Position numbers and translations under genes: made by a program. A model generated the notes under the pieces. It saw nothing but the letters and a program-made list of their open reading frames with translations. It was not told the origin of the DNA and did no database searches. From Streptomyces sp. CA-210063 (GTDB taxonomy: Bacteria > Actinomycetota > Actinomycetes > Streptomycetales > Streptomycetaceae), in NCBI RefSeq assembly GCF_024612015.1, contig NZ_CP102512.1:3596001-3660000 (forward strand): a DNA stretch of 64,000 bases, in the 5' to 3' direction. Shown in pieces: positions 50,109-59,785 of the stretch (its first letter is position 1; every line of letters starts with the position of its first letter).

Positions 50109-50759
50109 CTATCCCATCGGGCGGTAGTAGCCCAACACATGGGCCAGCTGGCCGAACCACTGGTGAAGGCGTTCCCTCGGCTTCGCCTCGACCGTGCACT
50201 CGTAGAAGCTGCCGTCGAGGTGGATGGCGGCGACCATGAGGGACTTGCCGTTGCCGCTCGCCTTGTAGTGGATGCTGCGGATCTCGGGCCAGGGGAAGTC
50301 GATGGATATGCCGTGGTCCTCGAAGGCCACGCCGGAGGCGTCGATGACGACGGAGTTGTGGCGGTCGACGGCCAGGAACTCCGGGCCCTGGGCCGGGGCG
50401 CCCGGCGCTCCGGGGGCCCCCGGGGCTGCCTGCGGCTGGGCGTACGCGTGCGGCGGCTGCCCGGCGGGAGACGCCGCCGGCTGCGCGTAAGGCTGGGGCT
50501 GCTGCGCCGGCTGGCCGTACGGCTGGGGCTGCTGCGCCGGCTGGCCATACGGCTGGGGCTGCTGCGGCGGCTGCGCGTACGGCTGAGGTGGCTGCCCGTA
50601 CGGCGGAGACGGCTGACCCTGCGGCTGGGGCGGCGGGCCGGGAGGCGTGCTCGGGGGCGCGTACGGCGGGGGCGGGGGGCCGAAGCCCTGTTGGCCGCCC
50701 GGCGGTGTCCACGGCTGCGGCGGTGGTGGTGGCTGGTGGCCCTGCTCAGGGTGGCCCAT
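50109..50759 (-). CDS. Proline-rich protein with C-terminal PH-like domain
   Basis: 216 residues: the first 125 are Pro/Gln/Tyr repeats (QPYGQPAQQP units encoded by 33-36-base repeats), then a compact domain EFLAVDRHNSVVIDASGVAF, DFPWPEIRSIHYKASGNGKS and GSFYECTVEAKPRERLHQWF. This C-terminal part looks like a small pleckstrin-like beta fold found in Streptomyces proteins. Similar domain arrangement, without repeats, is seen in the 56892-57668 protein of this window. Function unknown. Confidence 0.8.
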   Translation of the reverse strand: MGHPEQGHQPPPPPQPWTPPGGQQGFGPPPPPYAPPSTPPGPPPQPQGQPSPPYGQPPQPYAQPPQQPQPYGQPAQQPQPYGQPAQQPQPYAQPAASPAGQPPHAYAQPQAAPGAPGAPGAPAQGPEFLAVDRHNSVVIDASGVAFEDHGISIDFPWPEIRSIHYKASGNGKSLMVAAIHLDGSFYECTVEAKPRERLHQWFGQLAHVLGYYRPMG

Positions 50760-50924
50760 GGCTGTACGTTCCTCTGCCCCGTTGGTGCGACTCGTAGCGC
50801 ACCGTATCCCTCCCCCGCCCATGAAACATTCCCCGGGGGTCACCGCATCAATGAAGTGAGAAGCAAAGAAGTGTGATGTAGCGGAGACGACGGCCTTCGC
50901 GAGCTCACCCAGGGGGAGCCAGAG

Positions 50925-51434
50925 ATGAGACAAGTCCGCGCGGACGGATATCAGGAGTTCGCGGCGGCGCGCGCGAGGCATCTGTACCGGTCCGCGTGTC
51001 TGCTCACCGGCGGGGACACGCATCTCGCCGAGGACCTCGTGCAGGAGACGCTCGGGCGGTTGTACGTGAAGTGGGGGCGGGTACGGCGGGCGGAGAACCC
51101 GGCCGGGTACGCGCAGACCGTGCTGACCCGAACCTTCCTCGCTCATCAGCGGCGGCGCAGCAGCAAGGAACGGGCCACGGACGTGATTCCGGACGCGCCC
51201 GCCGCGCCCGGCTCTGACGCCTCCCTGCGGCTCACCCTCATCGAGGCGCTGGGCCAACTGCCGCCCAAGGACCGGGCCGTGGTCGTCCTGCGCTACTGGG
51301 AGGACCGGTCCATCGAGGAGACCGCCGCGGCGATGAACGCCAGTTCGTCGGCGGTGCGCACGCGCTGCGTCCGCGCCCTCGCCCGACTGCGCGTCCTCCT
51401 CGGGGACGGCATCGGTGAGTACGTCACCCCCTGA
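50925..51434 (+). CDS. SigE-family ECF sigma factor
   Basis: 169 residues of the SigE/SigM-like ECF group: YQEFAAARARHLYRSACLLT, GDTHLAEDLVQETLGRLYVK and LPPKDRAVVVLRYWEDRSIE then AVRTRCVRALARLRVLLGD. GGGGGAG precedes ATG 50925. A membrane protein that may be its partner starts 68 bases downstream. Confidence 0.94.
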   Translation: MRQVRADGYQEFAAARARHLYRSACLLTGGDTHLAEDLVQETLGRLYVKWGRVRRAENPAGYAQTVLTRTFLAHQRRRSSKERATDVIPDAPAAPGSDASLRLTLIEALGQLPPKDRAVVVLRYWEDRSIEETAAAMNASSSAVRTRCVRALARLRVLLGDGIGEYVTP

Positions 51435-51502
51435 GCGCCTTCAAGACGCCGGCCAAGACTCCACCACACACGCACACCCACTCGCAGAAACGGCGGTTCG
51501 TC

Positions 51503-52906
51503 ATGCCCCTTGACCAGCACGAAGACCCCTTCGAGGGCAGGCTCGGCGCCGCCCTGCGCCGGGCCGGTGACACCTTCGAGACCGATGGACACGCGATGGT
51601 CAGCGGCGGAGCCGTACGCGGCCGGCGGCTGCTGTTCCGCCGGCGGGCGGCGATGCTGGGCGGGGTCGCCGGGATCGCGCTCGTCGGGGTGGGCGGGGCG
51701 ATGCTGCTGCCCGGGGCCGGTGACGGGGGCGAGAAGCAGTCCGTGGCGGCGCGGTCCACCGAGCCGGGGCCCAGGGACGACGACGGCGAGGTGTCCGGCG
51801 CCCAACTCCTGCGGCAGCTCAAGGATCTGCTGCCGAGGGGGAAGTTCAGCGGGGAGTCGGCTCGCGGCACGGGCGCGGCGCTGGGGCCGTACGCGCAGGT
51901 CGTCTACGACGACGGCGCGGGCGGCGCGGCCGTACAGGTCGGGCTCGGGCGGATCGAGGCCGACAGCGAGAACGCACAGCAGCTGACCGACTGCCCGGAC
52001 AAGACGTTCGTCGAGTTCGATTCCTGCACGGAGAGCACGCTGCCGGACGGTTCGCGGCTGATGCTCTTCCAGGGGTACGAGTACCCGGACCGCCGTGTGG
52101 ACACCAAGCACTGGTACGCGCAGCTGGTCACCCCGGACGGGTACGACGTCAGCGTCATGGAGTGGAACGCCGAGGCCCAGAAGGACGCCCCGATCACCCG
52201 GGACGAACCGCCGCTGTCCACCGCGCAGTTGAAGGAAATCGTCACCGCGCCGGGCTGGCGCACGGCCATCGACGCCATTCCGGAGGAGTCGGGGAAGGAG
52301 AACCAGGAGGAGAAGGAGAGGTCGTCGACGGAGAGGCCCGACTCCGGTTCCTCCGACCCCGGTTCCTCCGACCCCGGTTCCTCGGACTCCGGTTCCTCCG
52401 ACCCCGGTTCCTCGGACTCCGGTTCCTCCGACCCCGGTTCCTCGGACTCCGGCGGCTCCACCTCCGTCGCCCCCCCGATGGTCGCCGGCGACACCGTCCA
52501 GAAGACCCTCACCGGTCTCCTCCCCGACGGCGTCGACATCGTCGGCAAGGGGGGTCAGGAATCGGAGTTCGCGTACGTGGTCCTCGACGACGGCAAGGGG
52601 CAGAGCCTGGTGCAGATCAATGTGCAGCCGGGGATGGCGGACGTCGCGGACGCGCTGTTCGGCGCCGACGCCGAGACCCTGCCCGACGGCACGAAGGTCG
52701 CCACCCGGCAGGAGCCCGGTGAGAAGGGCGGCGAGGGGGTCGTCATGTGGACCGTGGACACGCTCCGCACCGACGGGCTGCGGGTCGTGATCAGCGCCTT
52801 CAACTCCGGCGCCCAGCACACGGCCGCGACCCGCGACACCCCCGCGCTCACCATGGCGCAGCTCAAGGAGATCGCCACCAGCGAGAAGTGGAAGACGCTC
52901 GGCTAG
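51503..52906 (+). CDS. Membrane-anchored protein with SSDPG/SSDSG linker
   Basis: 467 residues: cytoplasmic N-terminus (PLDQHEDPFEGRLGAALRRA), one transmembrane helix (about 50-72, AAMLGGVAGIALVGVGGAML), a first extracytoplasmic domain, a Ser/Asp/Pro/Gly linker of SSDPG and SSDSG repeats (about 52345-52450) and a second related domain. Both domains contain an LPDG(S/T) then LKEI(V/A)T pattern, so the outer part is an internal duplication joined by the linker. Position after a SigE-type sigma suggests a regulatory partner; unproven. Confidence 0.8.
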   Translation: MPLDQHEDPFEGRLGAALRRAGDTFETDGHAMVSGGAVRGRRLLFRRRAAMLGGVAGIALVGVGGAMLLPGAGDGGEKQSVAARSTEPGPRDDDGEVSGAQLLRQLKDLLPRGKFSGESARGTGAALGPYAQVVYDDGAGGAAVQVGLGRIEADSENAQQLTDCPDKTFVEFDSCTESTLPDGSRLMLFQGYEYPDRRVDTKHWYAQLVTPDGYDVSVMEWNAEAQKDAPITRDEPPLSTAQLKEIVTAPGWRTAIDAIPEESGKENQEEKERSSTERPDSGSSDPGSSDPGSSDSGSSDPGSSDSGSSDPGSSDSGGSTSVAPPMVAGDTVQKTLTGLLPDGVDIVGKGGQESEFAYVVLDDGKGQSLVQINVQPGMADVADALFGADAETLPDGTKVATRQEPGEKGGEGVVMWTVDTLRTDGLRVVISAFNSGAQHTAATRDTPALTMAQLKEIATSEKWKTLG

Positions 52907-52938
52907 CGACCTCCCAGGCCCCACTCCCCGGCCCGGCG

Positions 52939-54249
52939 TCAGAAGAAGTCCGCCCACGGCTGGTCCCAGATCTGCTTCACCGCCAGGACCAGGAACAGCA
53001 GGCCCGCGATCGCCAGCATCCCGTTGCTGACGATCCCGTTGCGCCATTCCCGGGGCGTACGGGAGGAGTTGAGGAGCCAGATGAGGGTGCCCGCGAGGAA
53101 GGGGAGGAAGGCCGCGCCGAGGACGCCGTAGAGGATGATCAGGCGGAACGGCTGGCCCTGGAAGAGCAGGACGATGGGCGGGAAGGTCAGCCAGAGCAGG
53201 TACGCGCGGAACGGCCAGGACTTCTCGCGTCGGCCGGAGGCGACCTCCTCGCCCGTCACCGCTCCCTTCCGGCGGAAACGCTCCACGAAGTCCGCGAACA
53301 TCAGGCTCACGCCGTGCCAGACGCCGATGAGGGAGGTGTACGAGGTGGCGAAGAAGCCGATCAGGAAGAACTTCGCGGTGGCCGTGCCGTACTCGTCCGC
53401 CAGGATGTCGCCGAGCTGGATCAGGCCCTTGTCGCCGCTCGCGATGGCGATGTTGGCGGAGTGCAGCAGTTCGGCGCCGACGAAGAGCATGGCGATGACG
53501 AAGATGCCGGTGGTGGCGTACGCGACCCGGTTGTCGAGGCGCATGACCTTCATCCAGCCGGTGTTGGTCCAGCCCTTGGCGTTGACCCAGTAGCCGTACG
53601 CGGCCAGTGTGATCGTGCCGCCGACGCCGCCGATCAGACCGAGGGTGTTGAGGATCGAGTCCGGCTCGTCGGGGAGGACCGGCAACAACCCCGCCAGCGC
53701 GTCCGGGAGGTTCGGGGTGACCCTGATCGCCAGGTAGACCGTCACCACGAACATGACGCCCACGAGGACCGTCATGACCTTCTCGAAGACCTCGTACTTG
53801 TTGAACCAGACGAAGACCAGACCGCTCAGACCGCACAGGACGGCCCACCACTTGAGGTCCATGACGTCGGGGAACAGCGCCTGCAGGGGCAGGGCGCTGG
53901 AGGACATCGCGGCCGCGCCGTACACGAAGCCCCAGATCACGACGTACACGACGAAGAACCACGTCGTCCAGCGGCCGAGGCTCGCCCAGCCGTCGAAGAG
54001 GGTACGGCCGGTGGACAGGTGCCAGCGGCCGGCCGCCTCGGCGAGGGAGATCTTGACGAGACAGCCGAGGACGGCCGCCCAGAGCAGGGTGTAGCCGAAG
54101 TTGCTGCCCGCGATCAGGGTCGCGACCAGGTCGCCGGCGCCGACGCCGGTCGCGGCGACGACGATGCCGGGGCCGATGTACTTCCAACTGGACTTACGAG
54201 GGGCCGAAGTCGCTTCCCCGGCAGCTGTGTTGTCCGTGGTGTCAGCCAT
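52939..54249 (-). CDS. Nramp-family divalent metal transporter
   Basis: 436 residues from ATG 54249. About 11 transmembrane helices. The N-terminal SWKYIGPGIVVAATGVGAGD gives the TM1 metal-site Asp in GVGAGDLVATL, and AYGYWVNAKGWTNTGWMKVM is in the middle. These mark a bacterial Nramp-like (MntH-related) Mn/Fe or related cation symporter of the inner membrane. TM6 lacks an obvious standard MPH(N) metal motif, so specificity may differ from MntH. Monocistronic, convergent with the 51503 gene. Confidence 0.88.
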   Translation of the reverse strand: MADTTDNTAAGEATSAPRKSSWKYIGPGIVVAATGVGAGDLVATLIAGSNFGYTLLWAAVLGCLVKISLAEAAGRWHLSTGRTLFDGWASLGRWTTWFFVVYVVIWGFVYGAAAMSSSALPLQALFPDVMDLKWWAVLCGLSGLVFVWFNKYEVFEKVMTVLVGVMFVVTVYLAIRVTPNLPDALAGLLPVLPDEPDSILNTLGLIGGVGGTITLAAYGYWVNAKGWTNTGWMKVMRLDNRVAYATTGIFVIAMLFVGAELLHSANIAIASGDKGLIQLGDILADEYGTATAKFFLIGFFATSYTSLIGVWHGVSLMFADFVERFRRKGAVTGEEVASGRREKSWPFRAYLLWLTFPPIVLLFQGQPFRLIILYGVLGAAFLPFLAGTLIWLLNSSRTPREWRNGIVSNGMLAIAGLLFLVLAVKQIWDQPWADFF

Positions 54250-54478
54250 GCCGATCAAGAAAGCGCAAAGCGGGGGCGGGCACAAGGGGGCGTGCGGTGA
54301 AGGAAGCGCGAAGTGATCTTGAGGGTCCACGGTTCCCGGTCCCCCGGCCCCCCGGTTCCCCGGTTCCCCGGTTCCTCGCCGTCCGGCGGGACGGGCCCCG
54401 GCGGCTGGGCGTGCCGCCGGGGCCCGGGCTGTGGTTCCGGGGGCGGTGGAGTGGCGCCGCTCTCCGGAACTCCGCGGG

Positions 54479-54958
54479 CTACTCCGGCTGTCGCCGACCA
54501 CAGCCGGCGGCCCCGCACGTGCCGAGCTCGAACCACACGGTCTTGCCCGGCCCGTCCTGGTGGCAGCCCCAGCGCCCGGCGAGCGCGTCCACCAGGAACA
54601 TCCCTCTGCCACTCTCCGATATCTCCGTCACGCGGCGCACCCGGGGCGGGCGGCCGTCCGTGTCCGACACCTCACAGCGCAGTACGCCGTGCGCGGCCGA
54701 CAGGGTCAGCTTCAGACGGCTCTCCGCGTGCACCAGTGCGTTGGTGACCAGCTCGCTCACCAGCAGCTCCGCCGTGTCGCTCTGGTCGAGCAGTCCCCAT
54801 CCCTCCAACTGCCTGCGCACCTGCTCGCGGGCCTGCGCGGCGGCGGTGGGACGGGGGTCGTACTCGACACTCAGGTGGCCCGCACCCATGGGCGGTTGGG
54901 GGTACGAGGCGAAATGGGGGCCGGATTCCGGTAGGAGTCCCCCGGAGAGTTGCAGCAT
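54479..54958 (-). CDS. Anti-sigma-factor-like ATP-binding protein (HATPase)
   Basis: 159 residues: HATPase with TAELLVSELVTNALVHAESR, LRCEVSDTDGRPPRVRRVTE and SGRGMFLVDALAGRWGCHQD then KTVWFELGTCG. Similar in type to the 47494 protein but with a standard N box. No adjacent sigma or anti-anti-sigma gene. ATG 54958 gives a normal length with a GGAAG upstream. Cytosolic serine kinase or anti-sigma role inferred. Confidence 0.9.
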   Translation of the reverse strand: MLQLSGGLLPESGPHFASYPQPPMGAGHLSVEYDPRPTAAAQAREQVRRQLEGWGLLDQSDTAELLVSELVTNALVHAESRLKLTLSAAHGVLRCEVSDTDGRPPRVRRVTEISESGRGMFLVDALAGRWGCHQDGPGKTVWFELGTCGAAGCGRRQPE

Positions 54959-55421
54959 GCTTCCAGGGTTGCCGCCGCACGTACCCGGCACACGGGGAGG
55001 AATACCCGTTTCCTGCCCTGCATATACCTGTTTTCCGCCCGGGTACGTCCGTAATTGCTGCTGTACGGTGCCGATGGTCCTGTACGCGAGTGTGTGCGGC
55101 TTACGACCGGTGGCCCCGGCGTTCATGGTGTCGCGCGCGTGCCTCGTTCCGGGTGCGTACACTGCGCGCCCCCAACTCCGGGCATTTCCCACCCCGTTAC
55201 GACTTGCTCCAGCCCGGTTCCGGCCACGCGGACCCCGCACCCACCACCCCCACTCTTGACCTGGTCATGCCAGACCCGCACCATGAGCGCCACACCCGCA
55301 CCAGGGCCTGCCGGGCACCTCACGGTCACCGGCCGGCCCGAGGCACGTCGCAAGGATCCACCCCCCGCTCCACTCCCCACTTCCGGAGACCCCGGAATTC
55401 CTGGAGAAAATAGGAGACTTC
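54959..55421. other. Divergent spacer before the carboxypeptidase gene
   Basis: 463 bases without a supported gene between divergent HATPase and carboxypeptidase genes. It should contain both promoters. No clear palindrome or riboswitch was recognised. Confidence 0.4.
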
Positions 55422-56798
55422 ATGCGACTCCGCATACGCGGCAGGTCGGCGACGCCCGGCGGCACGGGCAGGAGATCAGGCCGCCGCACCGCCGCCCTCG
55501 CCACCCTGCTGGCGCTGGCCCTCGCGGCACCGGTCGCCGCGACCTCCAAGGACGCGACGGCGACCAGCGCCGAGCGGCCCAAGGCCTCGGCGGACGACAT
55601 CCGCCAGTACGAGGTCCATATGCACTCGGACAGCAAGTCCCGCACGGCGCTGCAGCAGGCCGGCGTGACCGTGGACGACGCCGACGACCACTCGGTGTTC
55701 ATCTCCGGCCGCGCGGACCAGGTCAAGAAGCTGAAGCAGCAGGGCTACGAGGTCACACCGCTCGGCGCGGTGCCGGACCGGTCGAACGGCGAGGACGACG
55801 TACGGCTCTTCGACTTCCCGTCCGCCGACTCCCGCTATCACAACTACGCGGAGATGACGAGCGAGATCAACTCCGTGGTCTCGGCCAACAGTTCGATCGT
55901 CAGCCAGCGGGTCATCGGCACCTCGTACCAGGGCCGGAACATCGTCGCCATCAAGATCAGCGACAACGTCGGCACGGACGAGGCCGAGCCCGAGGTGCTG
56001 TTCACCCACCACCAGCACGCCCGTGAGCACCTCACCGTCGAGATGGCGCTCTACCTGCTCAACGAGCTGACCTCCGACTACGGCACCGACTCCCGGGTCA
56101 CCAACATGGTGAACAACCGCGAGATCTGGATCATCCCGGACCTCAACCCGGACGGCGGCGAGTACGACGTCGCCACCGGCTCCTACCGCTCGTGGCGCAA
56201 GAACCGGCAGCCCAACAGCGGTTCGACGGCCGTCGGCACGGACATGAACCGCAACTGGAACTACCGGTGGGGCTGCTGCGGCGGTTCGTCGGGCACACCG
56301 TCCTCCGACACGTACCGGGGTACGGCCGCCGAGTCCGCGCCCGAGGTGAAGGTCGTCGCCAACTTCGTGCGCAGCCGGGTCGTCGGCGGGGTCCAGCAGA
56401 TCAGGACCGGCATCGACTTCCACACGTACAGCGAGCTGGTGCTGTGGCCGTTCGGCTACACGACCGCCGACACGACGACGGGGATGACGGCGGACGACCG
56501 CAACGCGTTCGCGACGGTCGGCGGGAAGATGGCCGCGAGCAACGGGTACACGCCCGAGCAGGCCAGTGATCTGTACATCACGGACGGGTCGATCGACGAC
56601 TGGCTGTGGGGCAACCAGAAGATCTTCGCCTACACGTTCGAGATGTATCCGTCGTCGGCCGGGGGCGGTGGCTTCTACCCGCCCGACGAGGTCATCGCCC
56701 GGGAGACCGCGCGGAACCGGGACGCGGTGTTGCAGTTGCTGGAGAACTCCGACTGCATGTACCGGTCGATCGGCAAGGAAGCGCAGTACTGCGCCTAG
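55422..56798 (+). CDS. Secreted M14 zinc carboxypeptidase
   Basis: 458 residues. Long basic n-region and signal ([20 protein letters not shown]), a propeptide-like region (about 45-135), then the M14 catalytic domain. Zinc ligands are in [20 protein letters not shown] (HxxE) and [17 protein letters not shown] (second His); substrate-site residues in [20 protein letters not shown]; the catalytic Glu is in YTFEMYPSS. Resembles carboxypeptidase T/SG of actinomycetes, cutting C-terminal residues outside the cell. Two Cys near the end may form a disulfide. Confidence 0.95.
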   Translation: MRLRIRGRSATPGGTGRRSGRRTAALATLLALALAAPVAATSKDATATSAERPKASADDIRQYEVHMHSDSKSRTALQQAGVTVDDADDHSVFISGRADQVKKLKQQGYEVTPLGAVPDRSNGEDDVRLFDFPSADSRYHNYAEMTSEINSVVSANSSIVSQRVIGTSYQGRNIVAIKISDNVGTDEAEPEVLFTHHQHAREHLTVEMALYLLNELTSDYGTDSRVTNMVNNREIWIIPDLNPDGGEYDVATGSYRSWRKNRQPNSGSTAVGTDMNRNWNYRWGCCGGSSGTPSSDTYRGTAAESAPEVKVVANFVRSRVVGGVQQIRTGIDFHTYSELVLWPFGYTTADTTTGMTADDRNAFATVGGKMAASNGYTPEQASDLYITDGSIDDWLWGNQKIFAYTFEMYPSSAGGGGFYPPDEVIARETARNRDAVLQLLENSDCMYRSIGKEAQYCA

Positions 56799-56850
56799 GC
56801 TGCGCCGCTTGAGCCGATGAGAGCTCGGGGACTTCCGTGAGGGGGGAACT

Positions 56851-56893
56851 GCGGGGCCGTATGTGGCTGGTCGCGCAGTTCCCCGCACCCCTT
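56851..56893 (+). repeat. Dispersed Streptomyces intergenic repeat, copy D
   Basis: ATGTGGCTGGTCGCGCAGTT followed by CCCCGCACCCCTT, between the convergent carboxypeptidase and acidic protein genes. It runs into the stop codon of the latter. Confidence 0.85.
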
Positions 56894-57668
56894 AGGGGGC
56901 GCTTTCCTCAGCCTCTTTCTCGTCCTCGCCGTCCTCGAAGTACGCGTCCAGGACCTCGTCGATCCCCGTTTCCCACGCGGCGTGCTCGGACTTGGCCTTG
57001 GCCTCGATCTCGATGGGGTACCAGCGGCGGTCGGGGGTGTGGATCGTGACGGTGAAACGCTTGCCGAAGCGGGGGGACTCCGTCTCGATCGCGCCGATCT
57101 CGTCCCAGCGGAACTCGCACTCCTGGTCGTCCAGGCGCAGCCGTACGCCACGGCTGTCGGCGACGATCTTCGCGCGGCGGTCGGAGGCCTCGAAGACGGG
57201 GCCGTCGGCCGGGGCCTCGGCTTCGGTCTCAGCCTCGGTCTCGGTCTCGGCCTCATTCTCGCCGTCGGCCTCGGGGTCCGCCTCGGCCTCGGGGTCCGCC
57301 TCGTCGTCGTCCGAGGTCTTCTCCGCTGCGGTCTTCTCGACGGACGTCTTCTTTACGGACGTCTTCTCTGCGGGCGCCTTCCTGGCGGACGGCTTCTCAG
57401 CGGTCGGCTTCTCGCCGGACGCCTTCTCGGCAGTTGCCGGCTCGTCCTTGTCCGGGGCAGCCTCGTCCGGCTCGACGGGCTCCGTCGGCTTGATGTCCTC
57501 CGGCTCCTCCTGCTTCTCCTTCTTCACGGACACCGGTGCCGTGAGTCCGGGGATGTGCGACGGGTCGACCGCCGCGGCGGCCAGGGGCTGGTTGTTCGAA
57601 CCGATGCGCTGCTCCACAGCGGGCAGTATGGTCGACGACCCTGTGCCGGGAACAGTCGGGCCAGGCAT
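56892..57668 (-). CDS. Acidic repeat-rich protein with C-terminal PH-like domain
   Basis: 258 residues from ATG 57668 (ATG 57698 is possible). Residues 40-170 are low-complexity Glu/Lys/Ala/Thr (TSVKKTSVEKTAAEKTS; EAETETEAETEAEA). The last 90 residues, VFEASDRRAKIVADSRGVRL, ECEFRWDEIGAIETESPRFG and KRFTVTIHTPDRRWYPIEIE, form a beta-rich domain similar to that of the 50109 protein and end in an acidic tail. No membrane segment. Function unknown. Confidence 0.78.
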   Translation of the reverse strand: MPGPTVPGTGSSTILPAVEQRIGSNNQPLAAAAVDPSHIPGLTAPVSVKKEKQEEPEDIKPTEPVEPDEAAPDKDEPATAEKASGEKPTAEKPSARKAPAEKTSVKKTSVEKTAAEKTSDDDEADPEAEADPEADGENEAETETEAETEAEAPADGPVFEASDRRAKIVADSRGVRLRLDDQECEFRWDEIGAIETESPRFGKRFTVTIHTPDRRWYPIEIEAKAKSEHAAWETGIDEVLDAYFEDGEDEKEAEESAP

Positions 57669-57713
57669 ATGTCCGTATCTGGATTCCACAACCCTCACCC
57701 CTGGCGCCCGGTT

Positions 57714-59192
57714 CTATACGAACACGCTCAGTACGGCCGCCACCGCGAAGCCGGCCACCGACAGCACCGTCTCCAGGACGGTCCAGGTCTTGAGGGTGTC
57801 CCGTTCGCTGATGCCGAAGTACTTGGCGACGATCCAGAAGCCGCCGTCATTGACGTGTGAGGCGAAGATCGAGCCCGCGGAGATGGCCATGATGACGAGG
57901 GCGATGAAGGCCTGGGAGTGGTCGCCGCCCGCGAGGAGCGGGGCCACGATGCCGGCCGTGGTGACGATCGCGACCGTCGCCGAGCCCTGGGCGACCCGCA
58001 GGACGACCGAGAGCAGGTAGGAGAGCACGATCACGGGCAGGCCCACGTCGTTGAACGTGTCCGACAGGGCCTGGGCCACCCCGCTCGCCTTCAGTACGGC
58101 GCCGAAGACACCGCCCGCGCCGACCACCAGCAGGATGTTGCCGACCGGCTTGAGCGACGACGTCGAGACGGTCTCCAGCGACTTGCGGGACCAGCCGCGG
58201 CGGATGCCGAGCAGGTAGTAGGCGAGGAGCAGGGCGATCGTCAGCGCGACGAAGGGGTGGCCGAAGAACTCGATCACCGAGCGGAGGGTGGAGGGGTCCA
58301 GGGCGATCGAGGAGAAGGTCGCGGCGAGGATCAGGAGGAGAGGGGTGCCGATGATGAGGAAGACCGTGGTGAGCGGGACCGGCTTCTCCTGCGGCGCCAC
58401 ACCGGCCGCGCGCTGTTCGTCGATCACCGCCTGACGGGACTCCTCGGCCGCCTCCATCATGTCCTGCGGCACGGGGACGAAGATGCGGCGGCCGATCCAG
58501 GCGGAGAACGCCCAGGCGGCCAGGACGGCCGGGATGCCGCAGACGACGCCCATCAGGATCACCCAGCCGAGGTCCACGTGGAGGAGGGCCGCGGCGGCCA
58601 CCGGGCCCGGGTGCGGGGGCAGGAACGCGTGGGTCATCGACAGACCGGCGAGGAGCGGGAGGCAGTAGAGGAGGATCGACTTGCCCGAGCGCTTGGCGGC
58701 CGCGTAGACGAGCGGGGCGAGGACGAAGATGCCGACGTCGAAGAAGACCGGGATGCCGAAGATCAGGCCCGTCAGGCCCATCGCGAGCGGGGCCCGCTTC
58801 TCGCCGAAGAGGTTCAGGAGGCGGGACGCCAACACCTCGGCGCCGCCGCTGACTTCGAGGATCGCGCCGAGCATCGTGCCGAGACCGATGATGATCGCGA
58901 CGTGGCCGAGGATGCCGCCCATGCCGGACTCGATGGTCGAGACGGCGTCGCTTCGCTGGACTGTGCCGAAGAGTTCGGTGACCGAGAGGCCTGCGAGGAG
59001 GCCGACGGCTATGGAGACGGCGAGGAGGGCTACGAAGGGCTGGAGTCTCGTCTTGATGATCAGGAAGAGGAGGAGGGCTATGCCGAGGGCGGCGACGGTG
59101 AGGAGGCCTGCGGTGCCGTCCAGGAGGAGGAGCAGGCCGCCGGTGTGGGGTGGGGTTTCGGCGGGCGCGGTGGCCGCGAGGGGGAGGGACAT
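57714..59192 (-). CDS. GntP-family permease (gluconate or D-serine type)
   Basis: 492 residues from ATG 59192. About 12-14 transmembrane helices of the gluconate:H+ symporter family: LFLIIKTRLQPFVALLAVSI, GMGGILGHVAIIIGLGTMLG, LIFGIPVFFDVGIFVLAPLV and FLPPHPGPVAAAALLHVDLG are conserved family blocks. The family includes GntT/GntP and the D-serine permease DsdX. Since the locus encodes D-amino-acid enzymes as well as a sugar-acid kinase, either substrate class is possible. Last gene of the kinase-iclR-ridA-permease run. Confidence 0.93.
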   Translation of the reverse strand: MSLPLAATAPAETPPHTGGLLLLLDGTAGLLTVAALGIALLLFLIIKTRLQPFVALLAVSIAVGLLAGLSVTELFGTVQRSDAVSTIESGMGGILGHVAIIIGLGTMLGAILEVSGGAEVLASRLLNLFGEKRAPLAMGLTGLIFGIPVFFDVGIFVLAPLVYAAAKRSGKSILLYCLPLLAGLSMTHAFLPPHPGPVAAAALLHVDLGWVILMGVVCGIPAVLAAWAFSAWIGRRIFVPVPQDMMEAAEESRQAVIDEQRAAGVAPQEKPVPLTTVFLIIGTPLLLILAATFSSIALDPSTLRSVIEFFGHPFVALTIALLLAYYLLGIRRGWSRKSLETVSTSSLKPVGNILLVVGAGGVFGAVLKASGVAQALSDTFNDVGLPVIVLSYLLSVVLRVAQGSATVAIVTTAGIVAPLLAGGDHSQAFIALVIMAISAGSIFASHVNDGGFWIVAKYFGISERDTLKTWTVLETVLSVAGFAVAAVLSVFV

Positions 59193-59288
59193 TGGGGGTC
59201 CTCTGGGTGGGGGCATGGTGTTTTTGGGCAGGGGGGATCGCCGTACGGGGTGCGGGTTTGTGGGGGGTGGTGCGGGAGGGCGGCCGGG

Positions 59289-59330
59289 TGCGGGTTGTCT
59301 GTGGCTGGTCGCGCAGTTCCCCGCGCCCCT
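59289..59330 (+). repeat. Dispersed Streptomyces intergenic repeat, copy E
   Basis: TGCGGGTTGTCTGTGGCTGG then TCGCGCAGTTCCCCGCGCCC. It lies between the ridA stop and the permease start, within a run of same-strand genes. Confidence 0.87.
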
Positions 59331-59350
59331 GAAGGGCGCGGGTGTCGGAC

Positions 59351-59761
59351 TCAGCTGTCCAGTACCGCCAGCGCGTCGATCTCGATCAGCAGGCCCGCCG
59401 GGAGGCCCACGTACACCGTGGTGCGGGCTGCCGGGGCTGCCGTCAGGTGGTTCTCGAAGTAGTCGTTGTAGATCTCGTTGAGCTCGGCGAAGTGGGCCGT
59501 GTCCGTCAGGTAGACGCGGATCATCATCACGTCGTCCCAGGTGGCGCCGCCCTCCTCCAGGATCGCCTTGACGTTGGCGAGGGTCTGGAGGGTCTGGTCG
59601 CGCAGGGTCGGGCCCGCCGGGGTGGGCGGCCGGCCCTCGACGGCCGGGAGGAAGCCGACCTGGCCGGCGACCTGGAGGATGTTGCCCTTCTTCACGCCGT
59701 GGGAGAACTTCGCGGGCGGGGCGGTGTGGGTCTTGGGGGTGAGAGCGATCTTGTCCGTCAT
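59351..59761 (-). CDS. ridA: RidA family imine/enamine deaminase
   Basis: 136 residues of the YjgF/YER057c/UK114 fold: SHGVKKGNILQVAGQVGFLP, LQTLANVKAILEEGGATWDD and the substrate Arg in PAARTTVYVGLPAGLLIEID. RidA hydrolyses reactive 2-aminoacrylate and related imines released by PLP-dependent serine/threonine dehydratases. This fits the neighbouring D-serine-dehydratase-like enzyme, whose product would be such an enamine. Sits 24 bases after iclR. Confidence 0.94.
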   Translation of the reverse strand: MTDKIALTPKTHTAPPAKFSHGVKKGNILQVAGQVGFLPAVEGRPPTPAGPTLRDQTLQTLANVKAILEEGGATWDDVMMIRVYLTDTAHFAELNEIYNDYFENHLTAAPAARTTVYVGLPAGLLIEIDALAVLDS

Positions 59762-59785
59762 AGGGGGTCCTTGTCGGTTACTCGG

